The notes beneath the pieces were generated by a model that was given only the letters and a program-made list of their open reading frames with translations, was not told the origin of the DNA and did no database searches. From Henriciella sp. (GTDB lineage Bacteria; Pseudomonadota; Alphaproteobacteria; Caulobacterales; Hyphomonadaceae), in NCBI GenBank assembly GCA_013214545.1, contig JABSQB010000004.1, forward strand, positions 81,094 through 145,093: 64,000 bases of DNA. The letters are read 5' to 3'. How positions within the stretch are numbered: the stretch's first letter is position 1; every line of letters begins with the position of its first letter. Shown here in pieces: positions 51,168 to 61,009 of this stretch. The position numbers and the translations under genes were made by a program.

Positions 51168-52321
51168 CCCGCTTGTTCCAGCGCTTCGCGGCGCTTTTCG
51201 GCAGCTGATTTCTTGACGCTCTCTGAGCGGAGCTGTCCGCAAGCGGCGAAGATATCGCGCCCGCGCGGGGTTCGGATCGGGCTGGCATAACCTGCGCGAT
51301 TTACGACTTCCGCGAAGGCTTCGATGGTTTCCCAGTCGGAGCATTCATAAGGGCTGCCAGGCCACGGATTGAACGGGATCAGATTGATCTTGGCCGGAAC
51401 ACCGCGCAGCAGTTTTACCAGGTCACGTGCCTCTGCCAGGCTGTCATTCACGCCCTTCAGCATGACATATTCGAACGTCACGCGTTTCGAATTGCCGAGG
51501 TCCGGATAAGCACGGATCGCTTCAAACAGGGTTTGCAGATCATGTTTGCGATTGATCGGGACAATTTCATCCCTCAGATCATCGCGCACCGCGTGTAGCG
51601 AAATCGCCAGCATGGCGCCGGTGCGTGCGCCAAGCTCAGGGATCTTCGGCGCAACGCCTGCGGTCGATACGGTGATCCGGCGGCGACCAATGGCAATGCC
51701 ATCGCCATCACTGATCGTGTCGATCGCTTCCGCAACATTGTCGAGATTATAAAGCGGCTCGCCCATGCCCATGAAGACGATATTGGTCAGCCGCCGATTT
51801 TCCATACTGGCGGGCCACTCACCGATCTCATCGCGGGCAATCAGGATCTGCGCGACGATTTCCTGCGCCGTCAGATTGCGGACCAGCTTTTGCGTACCGG
51901 TATGGCAGAAGGTGCAGTTCAGCGTGCAGCCGACCTGGCTCGACACACAAAGCGCCCCGGATTTGCTGACATCAGGAATGAAGACGCTTTCGCCTTCGAC
52001 GCCGGGCTGAAAGCGCGTCAGCCATTTCTGTGTTCCATCGACGGAAACCTGGTGGTCGGCAATTTCAGGGCGTTCAAGATGATAAGCTTCGGTGAGCTGC
52101 TGGCGCAGGTCCTTGGCAATGTCAGTCATCGCCATGAAATCGCGTTCGCCCATATGATGCACCCAGCGGCGCAACTGTTTGGCGCGCATGCCGGCCTTTT
52201 TCGGCGGCACGCCAAGCGCTTCCATTTCCGCTTTCAGCGCAGGCAGAGACAATCCGGCCAGCGACTTGGGCGCTGGCGCAGCATCTGGGCGTTTGGACAG
52301 ATCGAGCTCTACCTTCATCAC
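51164..52321 (-). CDS. rlmN: Dual-specificity rRNA/tRNA methyltransferase RlmN (radical SAM)
   Basis: RlmN methylates C2 of A2503 in 23S rRNA and A37 of some tRNAs. This 385-residue protein has the radical SAM motif C-x3-C-x2-C in [19 protein letters not shown], the methylated Cys in the C-terminal region ([11 protein letters not shown]), and [12 protein letters not shown], typical of RlmN/Cfr. The N-terminal DxxxGR-like PAKIN region is normal. It sits convergent with the amidohydrolase gene and lies downstream of the DUF805 gene with a hairpin between. Confidence 0.96.
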   Translation of the reverse strand: MMKVELDLSKRPDAAPAPKSLAGLSLPALKAEMEALGVPPKKAGMRAKQLRRWVHHMGERDFMAMTDIAKDLRQQLTEAYHLERPEIADHQVSVDGTQKWLTRFQPGVEGESVFIPDVSKSGALCVSSQVGCTLNCTFCHTGTQKLVRNLTAQEIVAQILIARDEIGEWPASMENRRLTNIVFMGMGEPLYNLDNVAEAIDTISDGDGIAIGRRRITVSTAGVAPKIPELGARTGAMLAISLHAVRDDLRDEIVPINRKHDLQTLFEAIRAYPDLGNSKRVTFEYVMLKGVNDSLAEARDLVKLLRGVPAKINLIPFNPWPGSPYECSDWETIEAFAEVVNRAGYASPIRTPRGRDIFAACGQLRSESVKKSAAEKRREALEQAG

Positions 52322-52350
52322 CGCGCCTATATCAGAGCCTTAAACGAAAT

Positions 52351-52379
52351 GCACCCGCCAGCGTTCAGCGGGCGGGTGC
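52351..52379 (-). terminator. Hairpin terminator after the DUF805 gene
   Basis: GCACCCGCC pairs with GGCGGGTGC (9 bp, 11-nt loop). Read on the minus strand it is followed by ATTTCGTTT, moderately U-rich. It separates DUF805 from rlmN. Confidence 0.6.
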
Positions 52380-52402
52380 GAAATGTTCAGGTATTGGAAT
52401 GC

Positions 52403-52837
52403 CTAGCTGAAGACGCCGACATCATGGCCGCCTTTAGGGTCGGCGCCATACTTGTTAGGTCCGGCCGTGCCTGGCATCGCGAACCAGACGATCAAACCAA
52501 TGCTGGCCAGCAGACCAATCAGCGGAATGAAGCTGAGCAGAATGAACACCAGAACGAGCCAGCCGGTCTGGTTAAGATCGTGGAACCGGCGCACCATCAA
52601 AGCGATGTTCGGGATGATGATGGCGAGATAAGCAAGGCCGAGCACACCTGCGAGCAAGTAACCGATCGGGTTAAGTGATCCGCTGGCCAATCCGCCGAGG
52701 AAACCAAGCAAAAATCCGCCAATTCCGAAGAAAATAATGTAGGCGAGTACCATCCACCAGTATTCGGACCGGCGAGATCGCCCCTGAAAGTCAGTATAAC
52801 GCGCGAAAAATGTTTGAATCGCTTCCATCATGCCCAT
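52403..52837 (-). CDS. DUF805 family membrane protein
   Basis: This 144-residue protein matches DUF805: FFARYTDFQGRSRRSEYWWMVLAY, then hydrophobic segments and ALMVRRFHDLNQTGWLVLVF. DUF805 members are inner-membrane proteins of unknown function. AGGAGG lies 9 bp before ATG 52837, so I choose that start over the longer in-frame ATG. It lies 35 bp after cheR on the same strand. Confidence 0.88.
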   Translation of the reverse strand: MGMMEAIQTFFARYTDFQGRSRRSEYWWMVLAYIIFFGIGGFLLGFLGGLASGSLNPIGYLLAGVLGLAYLAIIIPNIALMVRRFHDLNQTGWLVLVFILLSFIPLIGLLASIGLIVWFAMPGTAGPNKYGADPKGGHDVGVFS

Positions 52838-52872
52838 AACGGCGTCCTCCTTCATGATGATTACGTTGTATT

Positions 52873-53712
52873 CTACGCTGCTTCTGTCTTTTTAACAGAA
52901 ATATCCCGTTCGAACGCGCCACGCAGGGCGCGAGATGGTTTGATTGAGGGGGAAATCCCCTGCAGGTCTTCGCCGGTTCCGGCAAACAGGAACGCATCTG
53001 GCAGCAAATGTGCGCTCAGCGTTTCAACCACTTGCTGTTGGGCACCTTTTGCCAGTCCATTCAGGACATTGCAGCACATGACGATGTCAAACTGACCCAG
53101 GTCACGTGCGGGTTCGAGCAAATTATGGCGGCGGAAACTCACCTGCTTTTGCAGGTCCGGCTTCACGGACCAGTCGCCATTGTCGTGGCGATCGAAGTTG
53201 GTCATCAGGCGATGAATTGAGAGGCCTTTTTGTACGTCAAAATGCCCGTAGACGCCTTGTTTGGCGGTTTCGATGCATAGCGTGGAGAGATCCGTTCCAA
53301 TGATCTCAATCTCGGCATTGGCGAGCGGCGATCCCACCGCCTCGCGCAGCAGAATGGCGAGGGACCAGGCTTCCTGACCGGTCGAGACGCCGGCGCACCA
53401 GACTCTCAAACGCCCGGTCTTGGAATATTCGAGACGTTTTGGCAGGGCTTGGCCGACAATCTTGTCGAGCAGCTCGCGATCTCCGAAGAAGCTGGTTGAT
53501 TTTCCGGTGAGCGCGGCTGCCACTTCCTGTTCGAAGCGCGGATTGGGACGCGCTTTCAGGCAATGAACGAGATCATCCAGCGTGGCGAAGTTTTCGCGCC
53601 GCGCGATGGTCGAGAGACGGGCTTCCATCAAATAGGATTTGGACGCGGGAATGCTCTGTCCGCTTTGACGGAGTGCGAGATCTGCAAGCTCGTTAAATGT
53701 GGTTTCTTGCAT
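52873..53712 (-). CDS. cheR: CheR-type protein-glutamate methyltransferase
   Basis: This 279-residue protein has an N-terminal helical CheR domain (FNELADLALRQSGQSIPASKSY) and a SAM-binding C-terminal domain with LRVWCAGVSTGQEAWSLAIL, IIGTDLSTLCIETAKQGVYG and FDIVMCCNVLNGL. CheR methylates receptor glutamates during chemotactic adaptation. The usual CheR has NVLIYF in the last motif; here it is NVLNGL, so activity or substrate may differ. It lies next to a CheY-like gene and chpT, but no cheA, cheW or receptor gene is present in the window. Confidence 0.88.
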   Translation of the reverse strand: MQETTFNELADLALRQSGQSIPASKSYLMEARLSTIARRENFATLDDLVHCLKARPNPRFEQEVAAALTGKSTSFFGDRELLDKIVGQALPKRLEYSKTGRLRVWCAGVSTGQEAWSLAILLREAVGSPLANAEIEIIGTDLSTLCIETAKQGVYGHFDVQKGLSIHRLMTNFDRHDNGDWSVKPDLQKQVSFRRHNLLEPARDLGQFDIVMCCNVLNGLAKGAQQQVVETLSAHLLPDAFLFAGTGEDLQGISPSIKPSRALRGAFERDISVKKTEAA

Positions 53713-53777
53713 GGTCCGGTTGGCCCTTAGAGACGCTCAAAGGTTACTAAGAAGGGCAATATCATTAAGAAATTGCT

Positions 53778-54143
53778 TCAGACCAGTCCGACTTCTGCAA
53801 ATTTGCTTTCGACAATGTCGGCGTCGAACGGCTTCATAATGTACTCATTTGCACCAGCGCGGATGGCTTCGCTGATATGTTCAGAATCGTTTTCATTGGT
53901 GCAGAAGACGACAATTGGCTCCTGACCTTTTTCTTCGCGGCGCAGCGCGCGCAGGAAATCAAGGCCGTTCATGACCGGCATGTTCCAATCCAGCAGGATG
54001 GCGTCTGGCATCTCCGTCCGGCACATTTCCAGCGCCTGAGCCCCGTCGGCAGCTTCGGAAACAGAAAAGGAAAGATCTTTCACGATCCGCCCTGCGACCG
54101 TGCGTACGACGCGGGAATCATCGACAATCAAACAGTGTTTCAT
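53778..54143 (-). CDS. CheY-like single-domain response regulator
   Basis: This 121-residue receiver has the acidic pocket Asp8-Asp9 (LIVDDSRVV), phospho-acceptor Asp52 (ILLDWNMPVMNG), Thr82 (VVFCTNEND) and Lys104 (YIMKPFD). With no output domain it acts by binding partners. Its gene lies between cheR and chpT, so ChpT could be its phosphodonor or it could be a motility CheY; that is inference. The spacing is 57 bp to chpT and 65 bp to cheR. Confidence 0.92.
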   Translation of the reverse strand: MKHCLIVDDSRVVRTVAGRIVKDLSFSVSEAADGAQALEMCRTEMPDAILLDWNMPVMNGLDFLRALRREEKGQEPIVVFCTNENDSEHISEAIRAGANEYIMKPFDADIVESKFAEVGLV

Positions 54144-54200
54144 GAGCCACCAATCTGAGAATTCAACCAGCAGTATGGCCAGCCTTTACTTAACAGCGGG

Positions 54201-54842
54201 TTAGCCCTCGGCGCGAAGCCCGCTGGCGATGAAGGTGACACATTCTTCCTCGGCCGTGGCGGCTATTTTTCCGCCGAGGTCGCCGGTCACCATGGTCGCG
54301 AAAAGCGGCTGGATGGTGCGCGCCGACCAGCCTTCTTCTGGGGTTTCGCCGTCGAGGGCGGCGCTGACAAACTCAGCCAGGCGTGCCTTCGGCCCTTTCG
54401 CCTGCGCCGTGATGGCGAGCCCTTCAGATTCGTTTTGGACCTCTAGCGTGACAACGCCGCCGCGCGGGACAGCAGCGGTGGCCATAATCACCAAATTCAT
54501 CAGCACGCGCGCATGGCCGCAACTGAAATGGTTGGTGTCGATCTCCCATTCCACGCTCGGCTTGTGGCTTTTCATGAAGCCTTCGACGATCTGGCGCACT
54601 TCGTGTCGATCAGCGGCGGTGTCTGACAAACCGGCAGATCCGAACGCGTAGCGCAGCAGCTGGATGCGGGCCCCGGCGGACTCTGCGCCGTTTTGAAGGA
54701 GTTGCTCAGCTTGCGCCTTCATGTCGGCATCGCCGGGCTCATCCAGCAATTCCAGCGCTGAATTGACCGATGCGACCGGCGAAATCAGATCATGGCAAAT
54801 TCGCGAGGCGATATAGGCGGCAAGGCGGGACGGTTCGATCAT
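54201..54842 (-). CDS. chpT: Histidine phosphotransferase ChpT
   Basis: ChpT relays phosphate from the CckA kinase to CtrA and CpdR, controlling the alphaproteobacterial cell cycle and development. This 213-residue protein has His17 in the phospho-acceptor helix ASRICHDLISPVASVNSALELL and a degenerate, kinase-like C-terminal domain that lacks ATP motifs, as expected. Its presence points to a CtrA-type alphaproteobacterium. It probably shares a transcript with the CheY-like and cheR genes. cckA, ctrA and cpdR are not in this window. Confidence 0.93.
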   Translation of the reverse strand: MIEPSRLAAYIASRICHDLISPVASVNSALELLDEPGDADMKAQAEQLLQNGAESAGARIQLLRYAFGSAGLSDTAADRHEVRQIVEGFMKSHKPSVEWEIDTNHFSCGHARVLMNLVIMATAAVPRGGVVTLEVQNESEGLAITAQAKGPKARLAEFVSAALDGETPEEGWSARTIQPLFATMVTGDLGGKIAATAEEECVTFIASGLRAEG

Positions 54843-54904
54843 TTCTCAACCCCAGGAAGATTCACTCTCTGACTATCTAGCCGATTCGTCAGCTTGTGAC
54901 GTGA

Positions 54905-55177
54905 TTATTCGTTTAGGTCTTCTGGTCGATCAATATCGTCATAGCCGTCGCGGGCGCTTTTGAAGGTCAAAAAGAACAGGCCGCTTGCGAGCGCAACGCT
55001 GACAACAATGCCGAGGCCATAAGCGATCCAGCCATGCAGGGTCATGTTTACACCCATCTGACTCCACATGGAGGCAACGCCCCAAAAGGTCAGGCCGAGA
55101 CAGACAATCGCGGCAGTAATTACGAGCAGTGTCATACGCATGAAGGAGCACATAAGCTTTCTGACGCCGCTGTCCAT
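54905..55177 (-). CDS. Small membrane protein upstream of chpT
   Basis: This protein of about 90 residues begins MDSGVRKLMCSFMRMTLLVITA, then has two membrane segments (VITAAIVCLGLTFWGVASMW and WIAYGLGIVVSVALASGLFF) and an acidic tail ending YDDIDRPEDLNE. The family is not recognised. The frame is open to GTG 55246, so the start is uncertain. It lies 62 bp upstream of chpT on the same strand and may be co-transcribed with it. Confidence 0.6.
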   Translation of the reverse strand: MDSGVRKLMCSFMRMTLLVITAAIVCLGLTFWGVASMWSQMGVNMTLHGWIAYGLGIVVSVALASGLFFLTFKSARDGYDDIDRPEDLNE

Positions 55178-55281
55178 GCGGGCTGTTGTCCGGCGCTGCG
55201 AAATGCCCGCCGCCAGGGCGAAATGTGAAGGATTTGAAATCTCCACGCGATCGATCAGATCTTGCCAGGCGAAGGAACTGG

Positions 55282-55297
55282 TTATTAAGTCTTTAAC
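55282..55297. promoter_or_regulatory. Candidate CtrA-binding box upstream of the M23 peptidase gene
   Basis: TTAT-N7-TTAAC matches the CtrA consensus TTAA-N7-TTAAC with one mismatch. It is 85 bp before the peptidase start. One match in a short search is weak evidence. Confidence 0.3.
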
Positions 55298-55381
55298 GGC
55301 ACAATTCTTGAAAGTTCTTCGTCAAGATGTTGCAGACGCAGCCGCACTTTCGGGACGTGAGCCTGCTGGAGTTTGACCGAA

Positions 55382-56713
55382 ATGTTGAAATCACTGTCAG
55401 CTGGGACGCGCAGTCTGTTCGCCTTAGGGGCGCTGGTCGGCTTGTCTTCCGTGACCGTATTGACGCTTCAGCTTGAGACTGAAGCTCCGCCAGCTGAGCC
55501 GGTTGAAGTCATCGTTGAGAAAAGCCTCGCCTCGGTGCCAGTCGCGCCGGAAGACTTTGGGGTTGGAGCGGCGTTGGAAGTCCGTCCGGCGACACTTAAG
55601 CGCCGCGAGACGCTGTCAGACCTGGTCAAACGCCTGGATTTGCCAGGCAATGAGGGGCACCAGGCGCTCTACAGTCTAACGGGATCTGAATTGCTGGATG
55701 CACGACGCGTCCGTCCCGGACTTGAGGTGAAAGCCCACGTTGCAGGCGATACCCTAAACGCGCTCAGCGTTGATCTTGAGCCGGGCCGTCGCCTGATGGC
55801 CAAGCGCATGCCGGATGGTGGTTTCAAGGCGTTTGCGCTCGACTCACAGCTCATCCCAATGCCGTACATTGTTAAAGGCAGCATTGAGACCAGCCTCTAT
55901 CAGGATGCTCAGCAACTTGGCGCGGAAGACCAGCAGGTCGTCGATTTTGCACAAGTCTTTGCTTACGATCTGGATTTCCAGCGTGAAGTGCATCCCGGTG
56001 ATGAATTTGAGATGGTGTTTGATGTGCTCACAGACGAGCGCGGCAACGTCATCCGCCGCGGCGATGTCCATTATGCGTCGCTGAACGGCAAAGCGGTGAG
56101 CAAGTCTTTCTATCGCTTCACCACACCTGACGAGAAGATCACTGACTATTTCCAGGCCAATGGTGAAAGCTCGACCAAGTTCCTGATGAAAACGCCGATC
56201 AATGGCGCGCGCTTGTCCTCACGTTTCGGCACGCGTCGTCATCCGATCAGTGGATACACGCGATTGCATAAGGGTACTGATTTCGCGGCACCAACCGGCA
56301 CGCCTATCTATGCCGCCGGGAATGGCGTGGTTGAACGCGCCAGCCGATATGGCGGTTATGGCCACTATATCCGCATTCGCCACGCCAAGGGCTATAAGAC
56401 GGCTTATGCGCACCTGTCGCGCTATGGCCGCGGGATCCGGTCAGGGCGCTCTGTCCGGCAAGGCCAGATCATTGGTTACGTTGGTTCGACGGGCGCTTCG
56501 ACCGGGCCTCATTTGCATTATGAAGTCTGGAAGAATGGCAAGCCGGTTGACGTGATGCGGCTCAAACTCCCAACCGGGCGAAAGCTCGCCATGGATCCGG
56601 AGATCTTTGAGGCATTCGAAGTAGAACGCGACCGGATCGATGCGATCCGGGCCACGCAGGAAGAGCCAGCAGAAGCTTTCGTTACGGCCTCTGTGGCACC
56701 GCCCGCGCCTTAG
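55382..56713 (+). CDS. M23 family (LytM-type) peptidase, membrane-anchored
   Basis: This 443-residue protein has one N-terminal membrane segment (LFALGALVGLSSVTVLTL). An OapA/LysM-like region near residues 75-125 (LSDLVKRLDLPGNEGHQ) and a C-terminal M23 domain follow. Metal ligands are visible as HKGTDFAAP and the paired HLHYE, with SRFGTRRHPISG before them. M23 proteins cut peptidoglycan cross-links or activate amidases in cell growth and division. I start at ATG 55382, with GGAG ten bases before; an in-frame TTG at 55373 is less likely. A possible CtrA box lies 85 bp upstream. Confidence 0.9.
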   Translation: MLKSLSAGTRSLFALGALVGLSSVTVLTLQLETEAPPAEPVEVIVEKSLASVPVAPEDFGVGAALEVRPATLKRRETLSDLVKRLDLPGNEGHQALYSLTGSELLDARRVRPGLEVKAHVAGDTLNALSVDLEPGRRLMAKRMPDGGFKAFALDSQLIPMPYIVKGSIETSLYQDAQQLGAEDQQVVDFAQVFAYDLDFQREVHPGDEFEMVFDVLTDERGNVIRRGDVHYASLNGKAVSKSFYRFTTPDEKITDYFQANGESSTKFLMKTPINGARLSSRFGTRRHPISGYTRLHKGTDFAAPTGTPIYAAGNGVVERASRYGGYGHYIRIRHAKGYKTAYAHLSRYGRGIRSGRSVRQGQIIGYVGSTGASTGPHLHYEVWKNGKPVDVMRLKLPTGRKLAMDPEIFEAFEVERDRIDAIRATQEEPAEAFVTASVAPPAP

Positions 56714-56725
56714 CCCGCTGAGGAT

Positions 56726-57052
56726 TTATCGTTCAGAACGGAAGTAATTTCCGCCCATTTTTGCGAGATAAGCGTCTGTCAGATTTGGTGAATTGATTTG
56801 CTTCACGGCACTGGCCAGAAACTCATCGATGCACTGTTGATCAATGGCGCCCCGCAAGCGGGCTTTGATATTCTTGTGCTCACAGGCCTTTTCAATCTGA
56901 GCGACGAGTCCGTCAAGAATGACCTGGGCGCCGCTCTCAGTCGTCAGCATCTGCTCAGCGTACGCAATCTCTGCACTCGCAGGCTCCCTGACTTCTGCGT
57001 GAGCAGCGCCTGCCGCCATCAAAATTGCCAGGGCAAATGTAAAGGTTCGCAT
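56726..57052 (-). CDS. Small exported protein of unknown function
   Basis: This 108-residue protein has a signal peptide (MRTFTFALAILMAAGAAHA). The mature part has two Cys (KACEHKN, QQCIDEF) that could form a disulfide and helical charged segments. No family is recognised. It is convergent with the M23 gene, 12 bp apart. Confidence 0.62.
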   Translation of the reverse strand: MRTFTFALAILMAAGAAHAEVREPASAEIAYAEQMLTTESGAQVILDGLVAQIEKACEHKNIKARLRGAIDQQCIDEFLASAVKQINSPNLTDAYLAKMGGNYFRSER

Positions 57053-57197
57053 ATGGTTTCTTCATGAACTTGCAGTTCGATGCAGATCGCCCATTTGCGC
57101 ACCGGGATCATTATCCCGGCGTCTCTACTTTCCGCAGAAGTTGAAAAAATCCAAGGATTATCAGTGTGTGTTAACCTTAACAGAACGGTCTTTATGC

Positions 57198-59819
57198 TCA
57201 ATTCAGCGCCGCGGCGCCTTTGGCAAATTCGTTGGGAACGCCGTTAATCGTCAGGCTGTCCTCATCGACGTCGACCTTGATCGCCTCGCCATCATGGATG
57301 CGGCCCTCGAGCAGCAGACGCGCCAACGGATCCTGAAGCTCTTTCTGGATCACCCTCTTCAGAGGCCGAGCGCCATAAACCGGGTCATATCCCTGGTCGG
57401 CCAGCCACTGACGTGCGCCTTCACCAAGCTCGATCTGCATCTTGCGATCTTTGAGCAGGCCTTCCAGGCGCCCGATCTGAATGTCGACAATATGATCGAT
57501 CTCGCTTCGGCCAAGGCGCTTGAAGAATACGGTTTCGTCGATCCGGTTGATGAACTCCGGTCTAAAATGTGCGCGGATCGCGGTCGAGACAGCGTCCTTT
57601 TGCGCCGGTGAGAGTTCACCTTCATCGCCGCTCGCGATGGCATCAGCGCCAAGATTGGATGTCATGATGATGACGGTATTCTTGAAATCGACGGTTCTGC
57701 CCTGGCCGTCTGTGAGGCGGCCATCATCCAGAACCTGCAACAATGTGTTGAACAAGTCCGGGTGCGCTTTCTCGACCTCATCGAACAAGACGACTTGATA
57801 TGGACGTCGCCGGACCGCTTCGGTCAGCACGCCGCCTTCATCATAGCCGACATAGCCTGGCGGCGCGCCGATCAGGCGTGCGACCGAGTGCTTCTCCTGA
57901 AACTCTGACATGTCGAGGCGTAGCACGGCACTGTCATCATCGAACATAAACTCCGCCAGAGCCTTGGTCAGCTCGGTCTTGCCGACGCCGGTGGGGCCGA
58001 CAAACAGGAAGGAGCCAATCGGCCGGTTCGGGTCTTGCAATCCGGCGCGGGCGCGGCGCACCGCGTTCGACACCGCCTGCAGCGCGTCTTCCTGCCCAAC
58101 CACGCGGGCGCGGAGGGCATCTTCCATCCGAAGCAGCTTTTCGCGCTCACGTTCCAGCATCTTGTCGACCGGGATGCCGGTCCATTTGCTGACAACCGCA
58201 GCGATGTGGTCTGGTCGCACGACTTCAGAGACCAAACCACCATCGCTGGCTGGTTCTTCGCTGCCTTCGACATCAGAGATGCGCTTTTCAAGCTCCGGAA
58301 TCGTCGAGAATTTCAGTTCCGAAGCCTTTTGCAGATCGCCGACGCGCTGTGCTTCGGCCATGGCCGCGTAGGCCCGGTCGAGCTCTTCCTTGGCGGAGGC
58401 CGCGCCTTTCAGCTTGTTTTTCTCAGCCGCCCAGGCCGTGGTTAGTTCGTCCGACTGGGTTTGCAGCTCAGCGATCTCGCCTTCAATGGTCTTGAGGCGC
58501 TCTTTGGAGGCGGCGTCTTTTTCTTTTTTCAGCGCTTCGGCTTCGATTTTCAGTTGCAGCAGGCGGCGGTCAATCTCGTCCAGCTCTTCCGGCTTGGAGT
58601 CGACCTGCATGCGCAGACGTGATGCCGCCTCGTCCATCAGGTCGATGGCTTTATCGGGCAGGAACCGGTCAGTAATGTAGCGATTGGACAGGGTGGCCGC
58701 CGAGACAATCGCGCTGTCGCTGACGCGGACGCCGTGGTGGGCCTCATACCGGCCTTTCAGGCCGCGCAGGATTGAGATCGTGTCCTCGACAGTCGGTTCG
58801 TCGACATAGACGGCCATGAACCGACGTGCCAGAGCCGCGTCGCCTTCAACATATTTGCGATACTCGTCCAGCGTGGTGGCGCCGAGGCAGTGCAGCTCCC
58901 CGCGCGCCAGGGCCGGTTTGATCAGGTTGGAGGCATCCATGGCGCCATCAGTCTTACCGGCGCCGACCAGCGTGTGCATTTCATCAATGAACAGAACGAT
59001 GCCGCCTTCGGCTTGCTCGACTTCTTTCAGGACGGCTTTCAGACGCTCCTCGAACTCACCGCGAAACTTCGCGCCCGCAATCAAGGCGCCCATATCAAGG
59101 GCCAGCAGGCGTTTATTCTTGAGGCTTTCTGGCACATCGCCATCAACGATGCGCAGGGCGAGACCTTCCGCGATGGCGGTTTTACCGACGCCGGGCTCAC
59201 CGATCAGGACAGGATTGTTCTTGGTGCGGCGCGACAGAACCTGAATGGCCCGGCGGATTTCCTCATCCCGGCCAATCAACGGATCGAGCTTGCCAGAGCG
59301 CGCATCAGCGGTGAGATCGCGTGTGTACTTTTTCAGGGCCTCATAGCCTTCTTCGGCATTCGCGCTATCGGCGGTGCGGCCCTGGCGGAGCTGCGTTACA
59401 GCCGCTTCGAGGAGATTGGAGGTCACACCCGCGCGCTGCAGGGCTTCTGCGGCTTTTGAATTTTTAAGACCCGCGAGCGCAATCAGCATGCGCTCAACCG
59501 TGATGAAACTGTCGCCTGCCTTCTTGGCGCCGGCTTCGGCATCGGCGAACAGTTTTGCCGTTGACTGGTCGAGACGCAAGCCGCTCTGCCCGCCGCTGAC
59601 TTTCGGAATCGCGCGCAGAGCATCGTCCAGCAATTGCGCCACCTGTTCAGGCTGACCGCCCGCGGCGCGGATCAGGTTCGCAGCCAGCTGGTCTCGGTCT
59701 TCGAGCATCGCTTTGAGGATATGCTCGGGCGTAAAGATCTGATTGGAATTTGCGAGGGCGGCCGTCTGGGCAGCTTGCAGAACGCTTTGCGCGCGTTCGG
59801 TATAGGTATCGAAGTTCAT
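57198..59819 (-). CDS. clpB: ClpB disaggregase
   Basis: ClpB dissolves aggregated proteins together with DnaK. This 873-residue protein has the N-terminal Clp_N repeat ([16 protein letters not shown]). The first AAA+ domain has Walker [17 protein letters not shown] and Walker [16 protein letters not shown] long coiled-coil middle region follows at about residues 405-525. The second AAA+ domain has [17 protein letters not shown] and the sensor region [16 protein letters not shown]. Full-length, with no sign of truncation. GGGG lies 8 bp before ATG 59819. rpoH lies upstream on the same strand, with a terminator and a candidate heat-shock promoter between them. Confidence 0.97.
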   Translation of the reverse strand: MNFDTYTERAQSVLQAAQTAALANSNQIFTPEHILKAMLEDRDQLAANLIRAAGGQPEQVAQLLDDALRAIPKVSGGQSGLRLDQSTAKLFADAEAGAKKAGDSFITVERMLIALAGLKNSKAAEALQRAGVTSNLLEAAVTQLRQGRTADSANAEEGYEALKKYTRDLTADARSGKLDPLIGRDEEIRRAIQVLSRRTKNNPVLIGEPGVGKTAIAEGLALRIVDGDVPESLKNKRLLALDMGALIAGAKFRGEFEERLKAVLKEVEQAEGGIVLFIDEMHTLVGAGKTDGAMDASNLIKPALARGELHCLGATTLDEYRKYVEGDAALARRFMAVYVDEPTVEDTISILRGLKGRYEAHHGVRVSDSAIVSAATLSNRYITDRFLPDKAIDLMDEAASRLRMQVDSKPEELDEIDRRLLQLKIEAEALKKEKDAASKERLKTIEGEIAELQTQSDELTTAWAAEKNKLKGAASAKEELDRAYAAMAEAQRVGDLQKASELKFSTIPELEKRISDVEGSEEPASDGGLVSEVVRPDHIAAVVSKWTGIPVDKMLEREREKLLRMEDALRARVVGQEDALQAVSNAVRRARAGLQDPNRPIGSFLFVGPTGVGKTELTKALAEFMFDDDSAVLRLDMSEFQEKHSVARLIGAPPGYVGYDEGGVLTEAVRRRPYQVVLFDEVEKAHPDLFNTLLQVLDDGRLTDGQGRTVDFKNTVIIMTSNLGADAIASGDEGELSPAQKDAVSTAIRAHFRPEFINRIDETVFFKRLGRSEIDHIVDIQIGRLEGLLKDRKMQIELGEGARQWLADQGYDPVYGARPLKRVIQKELQDPLARLLLEGRIHDGEAIKVDVDEDSLTINGVPNEFAKGAAALN

Positions 59820-59920
59820 TCGCTATCCCCTTTCAAAGGCAGATATTCCGCCGATCCCGGATCGCACGGAGCAGGTTTCAATTGTACCGGGCCCCGCTCA
59901 GCAGCGACCCGTCTGAACCT

Positions 59921-59952
59921 CATGTGGGAATACAAAAACAGGTTCGCAAGGG
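59921..59952 (-). promoter_or_regulatory. Candidate sigma-32 (RpoH) promoter for clpB
   Basis: On the minus strand CCCTTGCG-N16-CCCACATG resembles the RpoH consensus CTTGAA...CCCCAT-T. It lies about 100 bp before clpB and overlaps the rpoH terminator. The -10 match is fair; the -35 has CTTG intact. Confidence 0.45.
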
Positions 59953-59969
59953 AGAGCCTCACGAACCTG
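59934..59969 (-). terminator. Rho-independent terminator of rpoH
   Basis: CAGGTTCG pairs with CGAACCTG (8 bp) around a 15-nt loop, followed on the minus strand by TTTTTG. It separates rpoH from clpB. Confidence 0.75.
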
Positions 59970-59991
59970 CACTAAGGTATTGAACAAGGGC

Positions 59992-60882
59992 TTATACGGC
60001 CGGGATCAGGCCTGCTTTATTCGGGTCGCCGACCATTTTGGTCAGGGTCTTGCGAAGCTTGTTGAGCGCGTGATGTTCGATCTGGCGAACCCGCTCTTTG
60101 GAAATACCGAGCCGCTTGCCCAGAACTTCCAACGTAACCGTGTCTTCTGACAGGCGGCGTTCGGTGATGATCAGCGTTTCACGTTCGTTCAGAACTTGCA
60201 GCGCCTCCGCGATCCATTCCTTGCGTTTGGCATTGTCGCGCTCTTCCATGACGATTTGATCCGGCGTCGCGCTTTCATCCGGCAGCAAGTCCTGCCACTG
60301 CGCGTCGCCATCGGTTGCGAGCGGAGCATTCAAAGAGCGGTCGGACGCGGAAAGCCGGGACGCCATGGTTTCCACATCGCGCTCTGGCACACCAAGGTGC
60401 TCGGAGACCCATTTCTTGTTTTCAGCCGTCATCACGGCGTCGCCCGTATCATCGATTTTGGCGCGCAGGCGGCGCAAGTTGAAGAACAGAGATTTCTGCG
60501 CAGCGGTCGTGCCAGTCCGCACAATCGACCAGTTGCGCAAGACATAATCTTGAATGGAAGACCGGATCCACCAAGCGGCGTAAGTCGAGAAGCGAACCTC
60601 GCGCGCCGGCTCAAACCGGGCGGCGGCCTGCATCAGACCGACATTGCCTTCCTGAACGAGATCGGCCAGCGGCAATCCATAATGCCGAAACTTCGAAGCC
60701 ATGGAGATAACCAGGCGCATATAGGCTGTGGTCAATTCGTGCAGGGCCCGTTCATCGTCTTGTTCGCGCCATCGCCGTGCCAGATCCAGTTCGTGATCTG
60801 CTTCCAACATTGGTGCCTTCATCGCTTTCCTGACGAAGCGTCGATCGGCATTTCCACTCTGTTGACCGGTGTCCATGTCCAT
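59992..60882 (-). CDS. rpoH: RNA polymerase heat-shock sigma factor RpoH (sigma-32)
   Basis: RpoH directs RNA polymerase to chaperone and protease genes such as clpB. This 296-residue sigma-70 family protein has region 2 (AYMRLVISMASKFRHYG, LVQEGNVGLMQAAARFEP, FSTYAAWWIRSSIQDYVLRNW). The RpoH box is TAAQKSLFFNLRRLRAKI, the region that senses chaperones and FtsH. Region 4 holds LGKRLGISKERVRQIEHHAL. GGGAG directly abuts ATG 60882, so ATG 60876 (six bases on) is an equally likely start. Confidence 0.95.
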   Translation of the reverse strand: MDMDTGQQSGNADRRFVRKAMKAPMLEADHELDLARRWREQDDERALHELTTAYMRLVISMASKFRHYGLPLADLVQEGNVGLMQAAARFEPAREVRFSTYAAWWIRSSIQDYVLRNWSIVRTGTTAAQKSLFFNLRRLRAKIDDTGDAVMTAENKKWVSEHLGVPERDVETMASRLSASDRSLNAPLATDGDAQWQDLLPDESATPDQIVMEERDNAKRKEWIAEALQVLNERETLIITERRLSEDTVTLEVLGKRLGISKERVRQIEHHALNKLRKTLTKMVGDPNKAGLIPAV

Positions 60883-61009
60883 CTCCCGTGCCCGTTAAGG
60901 GTGTGTTCATTTTTATTTACGGGAGAGCAACGCGAGTGGATCAGATTTTTTCTTGATTTTTTTTGAAGCGATCTAAAAGCCGATGAGATCGCTTCAAAAG
61001 ATGCACTGC

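Noticed and set aside
57170..57183. TGTTAA-CC-TTAACA inverted repeat between clpB and the small exported protein gene
   Set aside because: CtrA half-sites need N7 spacing, and here the gap is 2; the short AT-rich dyad could be chance.
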